Made by a program: the position numbers and the translations under genes
Notes under the pieces: model-generated
What the model saw: the letters and a program-made list of their open reading frames with translations, nothing else
Database searches by the model: none
What the model was told of the DNA's origin: nothing
Part shown: in pieces, positions 10,163-19,273 of the stretch
How positions within the stretch are numbered: the stretch's first letter is position 1
Layout of the letters: each line of letters starts with the position of its first letter
Assembly: GCA_024711065.1 (NCBI GenBank)
Contig: JANJTN010000074.1
Coordinates: 1 to 35,673, forward strand
Length of the DNA stretch: 35,673 bases
Direction: 5' to 3'
Origin: a bacterium
Lineage (GTDB): Bacteria > Bacteroidota > Ignavibacteria > Kapaibacteriales > Kapaibacteriaceae

Positions 10163-11749
10163 TTATTGAACCTTCGCCGTCAACACTCGACCTAACGCTT
10201 GGACAGCCACGATCACCGGTCCCCGATGGTTGCGAAGCGGGAGCGTGAACGTGCGCTCCCCTGCCGGCTCTCGTGTACCGAGGAAGGTTTCCAGAAGGCG
10301 ACCCGTCACGTCGTACAAGCGGAGGTAGACATCGCCTTCGTGCTCGAGATGTACGTCGATCTGCACCGACGAGTCAACCAAACGTGCACGTTTGAGAATG
10401 AGCAGGTGCTCCTGTGCAACCGGTTTGTCCGCATCGATGCCCGTTGCTGCGTTGCGGACCAATCGGACGTGATAGAGCACGCTGCTTGCAGAAGATTGCG
10501 TGCCGTTGTTCACGTCGAAGATGTTCGGTGCGGTGCTGCGAATGCCGCCCACCATGTAGCCGATGTCCACCGTGTCGGCGGCGAGCTGATGCAGCAACAC
10601 CACACCATGGTCGGTCTGTGGAAGGTCCTCGCGCAGCACCAGTTCTGCGCTACTGCCTTCGAGGTCCGGCATTCTCACGTCCAGACGGTGCTCCTGGAAA
10701 GCCCCTTGCCCATCCCGCGACACGCGAGCGATGGTGCGCACGAATGGCACCTGATCGTCCTTGATCAACTGGCCTTCGTTGTTGACGTCGTACTGGCTCA
10801 TCCCGCCCAGAAAGAAGGTGTGCTGTTCTGCCGAGCTGGAATCGTAGGCAGCAAAGGACGCGCAATGGTAGTGATTGAGGTACTGCGAGAATTCGGTATG
10901 GGGCTGGTAGTCTGTGGTGGTAATCGTTACCGGATGCAGAAACGGTAGGTCCACTTCGCGCTGGAAGACGCCCGAGTAAACCGTGTACGCATGACGTCCA
11001 TCCGGCAGGATCTGCGGCAGCAGATTGTAGTCCCGCCGGTGCAGGTGTTCGGCATCGGTCTGGGTGCTGATCGTGGTTGCGGTGAAGGTCGGACCGATCG
11101 TGTCGATGGTGAACCGGAGGAGACCATCGGTATACGTTTGCGTGAAGGAGGGTCCACCCATCGGATTGTAGCGACCGTCGAAGCGGTGCCCACCCACCAG
11201 CATCAGCGTATCACCGATGCGTCCAAGGTAGCCGCCGGTAACGGCGAACCGATCGTCCTGCAGTGTTCGGAAACGTCCACTGATGTCCGCACCGACATCG
11301 ATATCTGCCACCAGCCCCCTGACATCCACCAGCGTGATGCGCCCGTGGGTCACGTGGTCGCCGACCGAAGCCGCATAGCCATACCCGCCGGTGATCACCA
11401 GCAGGTGCCCGTACTGGACGAACTGCATGTTGGTGCTCTGCAGTTGCTCGGCGATCGGCACAGGCAGCGAGAGAACCGATGCTTGTTGTACCGAACGCGT
11501 ATCCGGGTCCACCACATAGATCGTGGTGTTGTTATCGGAGGCCAGGAACGAGGTGGGTGGACGGAATTGGTGTAGACCGTCGGTGCGACCACCGATGATC
11601 ACGATCCGACCATCTACCGTTGCCGAGACAAAGGACTGCACACCCGGCATCTCCGGGATCGCGAGAGGTTCCAGACGCAGCGTCCACTCCGACGCCGGCG
11701 CAACATTGGCCCAGGCCAGGGCCACAAGTACAACAACCAGGGTTCTCAT
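10163..11749 (-). CDS. Secreted protein with kelch-like repeats and a probable T9SS C-terminal sorting domain
   Basis: Signal peptide MRTLVVVLVALAWANVAPASEW; GGRTDGL/GGYGYA/GGHRFDG/GGMSQ motifs; C-term VYLRLYDVTGRLLETFLG...FTLPL...VIVAVQALGRVLTAKVQ. Confidence 0.7.
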   Translation of the reverse strand: MRTLVVVLVALAWANVAPASEWTLRLEPLAIPEMPGVQSFVSATVDGRIVIIGGRTDGLHQFRPPTSFLASDNNTTIYVVDPDTRSVQQASVLSLPVPIAEQLQSTNMQFVQYGHLLVITGGYGYAASVGDHVTHGRITLVDVRGLVADIDVGADISGRFRTLQDDRFAVTGGYLGRIGDTLMLVGGHRFDGRYNPMGGPSFTQTYTDGLLRFTIDTIGPTFTATTISTQTDAEHLHRRDYNLLPQILPDGRHAYTVYSGVFQREVDLPFLHPVTITTTDYQPHTEFSQYLNHYHCASFAAYDSSSAEQHTFFLGGMSQYDVNNEGQLIKDDQVPFVRTIARVSRDGQGAFQEHRLDVRMPDLEGSSAELVLREDLPQTDHGVVLLHQLAADTVDIGYMVGGIRSTAPNIFDVNNGTQSSASSVLYHVRLVRNAATGIDADKPVAQEHLLILKRARLVDSSVQIDVHLEHEGDVYLRLYDVTGRLLETFLGTREPAGERTFTLPLRNHRGPVIVAVQALGRVLTAKVQ

Positions 11750-11804
11750 ACCGCAAAGTTCGGCCAGAGAGCCCCTTATCAACTGTGACGAAAGTCATGC
11801 AGCC

Positions 11805-12155
11805 TCAGCGCTGCGAAGCCACCACGCCGATGCCGACCACGATCATGGCCAGACCGAACAACATCATGGCATTCGGCCGTTCTCCGTGCACCCCAATAGC
11901 AAAGAGCACGGTCAGCACAAAGACCATCGCCGTGTTCAACGGAATGAAGACCGACAGTCTCGCGAAGGAGAGGATCACGGTGGTCATCACGAAGCTGCCG
12001 ATCAACAGGGCGATGCCACCAGCCCCCTGCCACGATGCGATGGCTGCAACGAGCGAGGAGATGGTAAGGGGCTTGCCACCAACGGCAAGTCCGATCAGCC
12101 CCATACCTCCAACGGTCAGCGCTGATTGCACCAAGGTCAGCAGCACCAGTTTCAT
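11805..12155 (-). CDS. Small EamA/SMR-like multi-TM protein
   Basis: 116 aa with about four hydrophobic segments, ending MMLFGLAMIVVGIGVVASQR; overlaps the upstream gene by 4 bp. Confidence 0.6.
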   Translation of the reverse strand: MKLVLLTLVQSALTVGGMGLIGLAVGGKPLTISSLVAAIASWQGAGGIALLIGSFVMTTVILSFARLSVFIPLNTAMVFVLTVLFAIGVHGERPNAMMLFGLAMIVVGIGVVASQR

Positions 12156-15100
12156 TGCTGGTCCACCTGCAGGTTGCGTTTCTGGAGAGCTTCGTAGTAC
12201 CGACGGATCAGGTGCTCGTAGTCCTTGGTGTAGCCGTTGCGCAATTGCTCCAGCACGTCGCGCATGGTTCGACGCTCGCCGTTATTCAGATCCAGCGGGT
12301 CGGGACTGCGTCGCGTGACATCCTGGCCAACTCTCGACTCCCGTGTCTTTTCCCGATCGCGTTCGTTCATCGATCGCGATGCGTTCAACAACCGACTCAG
12401 GATGCGCTCCTGGCGCAAGCGGGTCTCCGGAGTGATCGATCCCGTTTGCATATCGGTCATCACTTCCCGCATCTCGTCGGCGATCTGCCGCAGGTCGCCA
12501 ATGGGCTTCTTGCTGCCGTCGGCCTGACGCGTTTCGCGCTCCAGTTCCTCCAGAGCCTTGAGTGCCTTGCCCTGTTGCGATGCCAGACGGCCCATCTCGG
12601 CGCGCTGCTGTTCGTTCATCTGGCTGCCGCCGCCGCCACCCTGACCGATCTGGTCCATACCCTGATTGATGCCCTGTTGTTTCTCGGCCAGTTGCTGCAA
12701 CCGCTGAAAGGGGCTTTGGCCATTGCCTTGCCCCTGACCGGGCGTTTGACCCTGGCCGCCTTGCCCTTGCCCATCTCCACGCATCATCGATCCCAACGCA
12801 TCACTCATACGTTGCGCTGCGGAGTTCATGCTCTGCATGGCACCGGCCTGCTGCTGAGCACTCATCTGGCTATTACGATTCTGCATCTGCCCCATGGCGT
12901 CCTGCATGGCCTGCATCGCGTCGCCAAGGTCCTGGGCCAGCTCGGGGCTAACGCTGGTGGACTTCTGCGAGAGCTGGAACATGTTGTTGGCGATGTTCTG
13001 CATGGACTGCTGCATGCGCTGCTGTTGCTGGGCGGCCTGACGGAACTGCGATGAGCTGGGGTCCATGCCCCGCATTTGCTGCATCAAGGCTTCCTGCTGC
13101 TTGGACAGGTCCAGCAGGTCGTCCATGCCTTTCTGCATTTGCTTCATCGCTTCCTTGTTGGCGTTGCGACGCATCTGCTTCTGCATCTGGCGCATCTGCT
13201 GCGCAAATCGCTGCAGATTCTCGGAAGCACTCTTCTGCTGTTGCGATGCCTGGTCCATCTGTCCCTGGTCCATCTGCTGCTGCGCCTTCTGCATTTGCTG
13301 CTTGGTCTGATCGGCGTTCAGGTCCTTCTGCGCGGCATCCATCTTGTCCATCGGCATGTCGGACCCGATCTCCTTCATCAACTCTTCGAGTTCCTTGGAC
13401 TCACGCGCCAGGTCGGCCAGGTCCTTCTGCAACTGCTCTTGTTGCTCGGCCAACTTCTCCCGCGCGTTCTTGTCGCTGGCATTGGTGTTCTCGGCCTGCT
13501 GGCGCAGCTCGTCCTGACGCCGGGCGAGTTCCTCGGCGCGCTTGGCCAGCTCGTCGGCTTTCTGTTCAGCCTGCGCCCGTTTGAGCAGGTTCAGCGTGCG
13601 CTCGATGCTCTGGCGGAACTTCTCCTCGTCGAACTTGAACTCGCTCATCATTTTTTCGAGCTGCTCCGGCGAGAGGTTTTCCATGGCCTTCTTCATCTGC
13701 TCCTGCATGCGTTCCAGCTCGGGAGAGCGCACCTGCTTCATCAGCTCCTGGAGCTCCTTGTACTTCTCCAGCGTCTCCGGCGAAATAGCCTGGTTCTGCT
13801 CCAGCTTGTTCGTCATCTGCTCGAGCTTTTCCGCCGTCTGCTCCATGCGCTTCTCCAGATCGGCCTGACGCTTGGCCAACTCCTCGGCCTTCTTCCGATC
13901 CTGCCAGTCTGTCTGACGCTGCGATTGGGCCTGCTGCTTCTGCATCTCGCGGCGCAACTCGTCGGCCTCCTTGCGGATCTGCTCAGACTCTTGCATCAGT
14001 GATGTGAGTTCTTTCTGGATCTCGGTCTGCGTGCGGTCCGTTTCGGCGAACACTTCTTCGAGCGACGGCATGCGGACGGTATACGTTGTGGTCCGCGCTG
14101 TCTTGGGTCCGTTCACGGCATCGTTGTCGGCCACTTCCAGGTAGTACTCGTAGGTATCATCCGGCGTGATGCCAACGTCGGCCAGATCCCACACATGACC
14201 GATCTCTTGCGTGGTAGCGCCTGACGCGATCGATAGTGGTTTCGTGGTGAAACGTTCCTCGGCCTGGGCGTAACGAGATTTGATCAGGCGATAGTTCAAC
14301 GTCAGGCGTGTGAATCCATAGTCGTCCGAGATGGCCACTACCAGTGGGAGTTTAGCAGACACATCCACATCGGCATCTCGTGCTGGCTCTTTCATGGTGA
14401 TCGACGGATGTCCATCACTCAACACCACGATACTATAGCGGATCGGTTCGGCATTGGTCTGGCCGTCCTGATCGAACAGACGGATATGATACGTTCCGGC
14501 GGCCGACACGGCAAAGGAGCCCGAAGCCGAAGCCCCCTTCACCTCCATCGGGATCACCGTAGAGTCCACCACTGCAGAATCACGCCGCTGTTCGATGATC
14601 ACGCGTGCCTTGGCAAGGGGCTTGCTGGCCGTCACGACCAGTTGGACCACGGAACCCCGCAGGGCGGTCACGTCGGCCTGACGCTCGGTGAGCGGTGCCG
14701 GTGCCAGTCGGGTATACGATGGCGGTACCACTCTGCCGCTGAGGGTGCGCACCAGTGGACGGTCGATCACCACGATGCGGCCGGTGTCGCTGCGGACGCC
14801 GTCCTCGTTCCACGGCGCATCGGCATAGAAGGTCACGCTGGAGGCCAACCCCGGCAGCTGGTGCCGAACGGTGGTAGCCGTGTCGAGTTGGATCGGAAAC
14901 GACACATAGTGTTCAGCGTTCGCTTCCTTGATCCAGAGGGTCACCTGAGTCGGAGCGGTTCCGGATACGCGCACGTCCACATAGGCCGGAGTACCCCGCA
15001 TCACTGTGTCGCGGCTTGCCACCACGGAGATCCGGAACGGTGCCGGCGGCATGAATGACGTGTCGTATTGCTGCAGCCGCACGAAGGCTGCACCAAGCGA

Positions 15101-15613
15101 ATGCGGCAGGACCGCCAGCAGCAGCATGCACGTGGCCAGGCTACCGACAGCCCAGAACAAGGCCGTGCGAACAGGCCGCTTGTCGATGATCACGGATAGG
15201 TCCTTGCCAACAACGCTCTGCAGTCCCTGGTCGATCGCCAGTGCGGCAAGGTCGGCACTTCCCTGCCGTCGAGCAGAATGCGCTAGCTGAATGGCATTGG
15301 AGAGTCGGTCGCGAACATCGCCGTAGTGCGCACCCACGCGCAGGGCCAGGGTCTCAACGGAATCGGTCGGCAGCAGGCCCAACAGTCGTGCGAATGGACG
15401 CGCCAACAGAACACCGGCAACCGTGGCCGAGCTACCAACCCACAACCACCAGAGGATCTGCCGCGCCAACTTGGTGCCCGGGAACGCCGCTTCCACCGCT
15501 ACGACAGCAAGCAGCGCAATGCTCGACACGGCAACCGTGCGTCCAATGCCCTGGGCAATCACCCAGAGGTGCTCCTGTCGGCCGACGTTCTTGAGTTGGT
15601 GTTGAATGTTCAC
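12152..15613 (-). CDS. DUF4175-like membrane protein with long Q/M/E-rich coiled-coil C-terminal half
   Basis: N-terminal TM segments, Ig-like region (YEYYLEVADNDAVNGPKTART), long coiled coil. GTG start at 15613 placed just downstream of the CTGTTG array. Confidence 0.75.
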   Translation of the reverse strand: MNIQHQLKNVGRQEHLWVIAQGIGRTVAVSSIALLAVVAVEAAFPGTKLARQILWWLWVGSSATVAGVLLARPFARLLGLLPTDSVETLALRVGAHYGDVRDRLSNAIQLAHSARRQGSADLAALAIDQGLQSVVGKDLSVIIDKRPVRTALFWAVGSLATCMLLLAVLPHSLGAAFVRLQQYDTSFMPPAPFRISVVASRDTVMRGTPAYVDVRVSGTAPTQVTLWIKEANAEHYVSFPIQLDTATTVRHQLPGLASSVTFYADAPWNEDGVRSDTGRIVVIDRPLVRTLSGRVVPPSYTRLAPAPLTERQADVTALRGSVVQLVVTASKPLAKARVIIEQRRDSAVVDSTVIPMEVKGASASGSFAVSAAGTYHIRLFDQDGQTNAEPIRYSIVVLSDGHPSITMKEPARDADVDVSAKLPLVVAISDDYGFTRLTLNYRLIKSRYAQAEERFTTKPLSIASGATTQEIGHVWDLADVGITPDDTYEYYLEVADNDAVNGPKTARTTTYTVRMPSLEEVFAETDRTQTEIQKELTSLMQESEQIRKEADELRREMQKQQAQSQRQTDWQDRKKAEELAKRQADLEKRMEQTAEKLEQMTNKLEQNQAISPETLEKYKELQELMKQVRSPELERMQEQMKKAMENLSPEQLEKMMSEFKFDEEKFRQSIERTLNLLKRAQAEQKADELAKRAEELARRQDELRQQAENTNASDKNAREKLAEQQEQLQKDLADLARESKELEELMKEIGSDMPMDKMDAAQKDLNADQTKQQMQKAQQQMDQGQMDQASQQQKSASENLQRFAQQMRQMQKQMRRNANKEAMKQMQKGMDDLLDLSKQQEALMQQMRGMDPSSSQFRQAAQQQQRMQQSMQNIANNMFQLSQKSTSVSPELAQDLGDAMQAMQDAMGQMQNRNSQMSAQQQAGAMQSMNSAAQRMSDALGSMMRGDGQGQGGQGQTPGQGQGNGQSPFQRLQQLAEKQQGINQGMDQIGQGGGGGSQMNEQQRAEMGRLASQQGKALKALEELERETRQADGSKKPIGDLRQIADEMREVMTDMQTGSITPETRLRQERILSRLLNASRSMNERDREKTRESRVGQDVTRRSPDPLDLNNGERRTMRDVLEQLRNGYTKDYEHLIRRYYEALQKRNLQVDQQ

Positions 15614-15770
<157 letters not shown>

Positions 15771-15792
15771 GTGCCGTATTCCTGGTATCCAG

Positions 15793-15816
15793 TTACTCGA
15801 TTACTCGAGTTCTCGA
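15793..15816. repeat. 8-bp tandem array, unit TTACTCGA x3, containing the stop of the DUF4159 gene
   Basis: ttactcga ttactcga gttctcga read directly; stop (tta) at 15801-15803. Confidence 0.85.
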
Positions 15817-16526
15817 TCTCTCCTTCCGCCACCGAGTGCATAGACCACGATGTTGGTACCCATGCGTAAAGCGGCTTCGCGTTTATCCGGAGGATCGTGG
15901 TGCACCTCAGGATCGGCCCAGCCATCGGCCGGATTGGACTCGTAGGTGTAGAACACGCACAACCGGTCATTCACGAACAAGCCGAATCCCTGAGCCGGCT
16001 TGTTGTCGTGCTCATGGATCTTTGGCGGTCCGCTCGGGAACTCGAAGTGACAATGGTAGATGGGATGGTCGAAGGGAAGCTCGCGGAACTCCTGGTCGGG
16101 GAAGACCTTCTTGAGTTCCTTGCGGATGCTCTCGTCCATTCCGTAGTCGTCGTCGATGTACAGAAAGCCCCCATGCTCCAGGTAAGCCCGCAGGCGTCGG
16201 GCCTCGGCAGGAGAGAAATTCACCGTGCCGTGTCCGGTCATGAAGACCAACGGGTACTGGAACAGGTTGTCGGACTCAAGATCCACGAACTCATACGCAG
16301 GGTCGACGTGGATATTCGTATTGGCGGCAACGTAGCGCAGCAAGTTCACTTCGCTGCTGGGGTCGTTGTACCAGTCTCCTCCCCCACCATACTTGAGGCG
16401 AGCGAGCTTGACGGCAGACAATGCCCGAGGAGCTTCCACGGGGCTCACACCGGCCGAGCCATAGTCCAGGCGTTGGGCTCTGAGCGGGAGGATGGACAAT
16501 ACGAGAACGATCAGGAGAATCGGCAC
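15801..16526 (-). CDS. DUF4159 domain-containing protein
   Basis: GGGDWYNDPSSEVNLLRYV, FMTGHGTVNFSPAEARRLRAYLEHGGFLYIDDDYGMD, LPFDHPIYHCHFEFPSG. Confidence 0.9.
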   Translation of the reverse strand: MPILLIVLVLSILPLRAQRLDYGSAGVSPVEAPRALSAVKLARLKYGGGGDWYNDPSSEVNLLRYVAANTNIHVDPAYEFVDLESDNLFQYPLVFMTGHGTVNFSPAEARRLRAYLEHGGFLYIDDDYGMDESIRKELKKVFPDQEFRELPFDHPIYHCHFEFPSGPPKIHEHDNKPAQGFGLFVNDRLCVFYTYESNPADGWADPEVHHDPPDKREAALRMGTNIVVYALGGGRRDRELE

Positions 16527-17170
16527 GTGATCACTTTCTTCTCATCGGATTTGAACCACGGCATCCCTAACACATCGATCGGCGTTTCGGTGATGGTGAT
16601 GCCGGGATGATCGCTCCGTGCCTCATCGAGTTCTTCGCGGAGATCGCCCCCTTTCAACAAGGCGTAGTACCCGCCGGAGGCGAGCAAGGGGCGGGTCCAC
16701 GAGATCAACATCGATGTTCTGGCCACGGCGCGCGACACAATAACGTCGAACGCGCCTCGGTAGTGCGGCCTCTCGATCAATGTTTCCACGCGGGCGGTGA
16801 TCGGTGTGATATCCTTGAACTCCGTGTGCTGAGCGAACATGGCCACCATCTTCATCTTCTTGGCGATGGAGTCCACCAGGGTGACTCGCAGATCCGGCCG
16901 AGCGATCTTGAGCGGGATCCCTGGCAAGCCCCCTCCCGTCCCGATGTCCAGCACACGCGCCTTGGGCTTGAATTCGGCATACCGCAGCAGCATCAGCGAA
17001 TGCACGATGTGGCGCTCCCACAGATGATCCACATCCTTGCGCGACACCATGTTGACGCGCTCGTTCCAGTACCGCAGATCGTTATGGTAGCGCTCGAGGT
17101 GCTCCATTTGCTCGCGATCCAGCGGAATATGGTTGGCCGACAGGGTGGTCCAGATGTCGATGAGGTCCAT
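16511..17170 (-). CDS. rsmG: 16S rRNA (guanine527-N7)-methyltransferase
   Basis: NLRYWNERVNMVSRKDVDHLWERHIVHSL, VLDIGTGGGLPGIPLKI, VDSIAKKMKMV. Confidence 0.95.
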   Translation of the reverse strand: MDLIDIWTTLSANHIPLDREQMEHLERYHNDLRYWNERVNMVSRKDVDHLWERHIVHSLMLLRYAEFKPKARVLDIGTGGGLPGIPLKIARPDLRVTLVDSIAKKMKMVAMFAQHTEFKDITPITARVETLIERPHYRGAFDVIVSRAVARTSMLISWTRPLLASGGYYALLKGGDLREELDEARSDHPGITITETPIDVLGMPWFKSDEKKVITCRFS

Positions 17171-17192
17171 AGACAACAAAGGTACGGACCCC

Positions 17193-17234
17193 ACTCCCGG
17201 AATCAGTGATTCCGGGAGTCATCCGGGAGTGATC
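17193..17234. repeat. Palindromic repeat element between divergent rsmG and GT2 genes
   Basis: ACTCCCGGAATCA-G-TGATTCCGGGAGT (13-bp perfect arms) followed by CATCCGGGAGTGATC. Confidence 0.9.
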
Positions 17235-17260
17235 TGTCGGCCCTACCGTAACTTGAGGTC

Positions 17261-17890
17261 ATGCGTCCGTTCTTCAGCGTGATCATGTGCACGTACAACC
17301 GAGCCGACCTCCTTCCACGGGCGATCGCGTCGCTGCAAGCCCAAACCGAAACGGATTGGGAGCTGATCGTGGTGGACGATGCCTCGACGGATGCCACGCT
17401 TCACCTGGTCTCTGCGTCCGCGGCCGCAGACACACGCATCCGGTACGTTCGCCGAGAGGTGAACGGTGGCACAGCCGCCGCCCGGAACACGGGGATGTCT
17501 GTTGCACAGGGATTGTTCCTCACCTTCCTCGACTCCGACGACGCCTACGCCCCTGATCACCTGGCCACCCGCAAGCAGATGCTGCTCGACCACAGCGAGA
17601 TCCACCTTCTGCATGGTGGCGTGCTCGTGATCGGCGATCCGTGGGTGATCGACAAGGACGACCCCAGCCGCAGGGTCCACATCGACGACTGCGTGGTGGG
17701 CGGCACCTTTGTGATCCGCGCCGACGTGGCGGCCCACCTCGGCCCCTTTCAGGAAGGCATCTATGCCGATGATGCCCACTACTTCGAACGAGCCTGTGCG
17801 GCCAACATCGTGATCGCTCAGACCGATCATCGGTCCTACCACTACTACCGCAACGTCCCCGGTCAGCAGACCTCCACCCATGCCTCGTGA
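17261..17890 (+). CDS. Glycosyltransferase family 2
   Basis: FFSVIMCTYNRADLLPRAIASLQAQTETDWELIVVDDASTD, GGTAAARNTGM, FLDSDDAY. Confidence 0.93.
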   Translation: MRPFFSVIMCTYNRADLLPRAIASLQAQTETDWELIVVDDASTDATLHLVSASAAADTRIRYVRREVNGGTAAARNTGMSVAQGLFLTFLDSDDAYAPDHLATRKQMLLDHSEIHLLHGGVLVIGDPWVIDKDDPSRRVHIDDCVVGGTFVIRADVAAHLGPFQEGIYADDAHYFERACAANIVIAQTDHRSYHYYRNVPGQQTSTHAS

Positions 17891-18521
17891 ATCCCGATCA
17901 GCCAAGCGCGAACGCCTCGCCGCCATCCTGGATCGGTTGAAGGGGGCTTACCCCGACGCCAAGGTCGGCCTGGACTATACCACGCCGTTCGAGCTGCTGA
18001 TCGCCACCATCCTGTCGGCGCAGTGCACCGACGAACGGGTGAACATCGTGACCGTTGGTCTGTTCGAGAAATACCGGTCCCCACAGGACTACCTGGCCGT
18101 GCCGCAGGAGGAACTCGAAGAAGACATTCGACCCACGGGCTTCTTCCGCAACAAGGCCAAGAACATTCAAGCTTGCTGCCGGGAGCTGATCGATCGGTTC
18201 GGCGGCCGTGTACCCAACACGATGGACGAATTGACCTCGCTGCCCGGTGTGGGACGCAAGACCGCCAATTGCGTGCTGAGTAACTGCTGGAATATCCCCG
18301 GCATTACCGTCGACACCCACGTTACCCGGATCTCCAATCTGCTGAAGCTGGTCGATACCACAGACGCCGTCAAGATCGAATACGCCCTGATGGACCTCGT
18401 CGATCAAACACGCTGGAACGAACTCAATCACCTCTTCATCACGCATGGTCGGCGCACCTGCATCGCTAGGCGACCCCAGTGCACGATCTGCCCCATCGCA
18501 CCCCTATGTCCGTCCGCCTGA
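17880..18521 (+). CDS. nth: Endonuclease III
   Basis: LLIATILSAQCTDERVN, LPGVGRKTANCVL, VDTHVTRISNLL, and the C-x6-C-x2-C-x5-C [4Fe-4S] tail CIARRPQCTICPIAPLC. Confidence 0.97.
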   Translation: MPRESRSAKRERLAAILDRLKGAYPDAKVGLDYTTPFELLIATILSAQCTDERVNIVTVGLFEKYRSPQDYLAVPQEELEEDIRPTGFFRNKAKNIQACCRELIDRFGGRVPNTMDELTSLPGVGRKTANCVLSNCWNIPGITVDTHVTRISNLLKLVDTTDAVKIEYALMDLVDQTRWNELNHLFITHGRRTCIARRPQCTICPIAPLCPSA

Positions 18522-19258
18522 TCACGATCGATTTCTGGAATACGCTGGTCGATTCTTCCAACGGCGAGGGCCGGAACCAGCACCGCGCCGAAACGATGCT
18601 GGCCGAGGCCGAGCGGCTTGGACGGACCCTGTCCATCGAAGACGTGCACGAAGCCGGCCACCAGGCGTGGGCCTTCTTCCGGCATCTCTGGCTCGAAGAA
18701 CAGCGCACCCCGCAAACCGATGAAATGGTGCTGCACATGTGGGCTACCCTGGAGATGCCCGCAGACCCCGAAGCCGTACAACGCGTAACCGAGGTCTACC
18801 GCCGTGGGATCCTGCTGCATCCTCCCAGCGTGCTACCCGGCGTAGCAGCGGCACTCCCTCGGCTGGCAGAATCGTTCGAGCTGGCGATCGTCTCCGACAC
18901 GGCTGTTTCGTCAGGCGAGGTTTTGCGCGAAGTACTTGCCAATGCTGGACTTCTCAGATTCTTTTCGCATTTCAGTTTCAGTGATGAAACCGGCGTGGCC
19001 AAGCCCCATCCCAAGGCATTTTATCGCGTCCTGGAGGCAGCCGGAGTGGATCCAACTGGTGCGTTGCATATTGGAGACATTGAACGGACCGATATTGACG
19101 GTGCCAGGAACCTGGGAATGGAAGCGATCCTCTATGCCGGCGACCATGGGAACAGTGTGGTCAAGAGCGACGTCACATCCACCAGAGCACGGATGGTGGC
19201 TCATCACTGGGACCAGATCACGGAGGCGTTGCTGGATGGTCACATTTGGAGGATGTGA
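18506..19258 (+). CDS. HAD-superfamily hydrolase
   Basis: MSVRLITIDFWNTLVD, AIVSDTAVSSGEVL, GVAKPHPKAFYRVLEAAGV, ALHIGDIERTDIDGARNLGM. Overlaps the 3' end of nth. Confidence 0.92.
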   Translation: MSVRLITIDFWNTLVDSSNGEGRNQHRAETMLAEAERLGRTLSIEDVHEAGHQAWAFFRHLWLEEQRTPQTDEMVLHMWATLEMPADPEAVQRVTEVYRRGILLHPPSVLPGVAAALPRLAESFELAIVSDTAVSSGEVLREVLANAGLLRFFSHFSFSDETGVAKPHPKAFYRVLEAAGVDPTGALHIGDIERTDIDGARNLGMEAILYAGDHGNSVVKSDVTSTRARMVAHHWDQITEALLDGHIWRM

Positions 19259-19273
19259 GTGCACGGAACCCAC

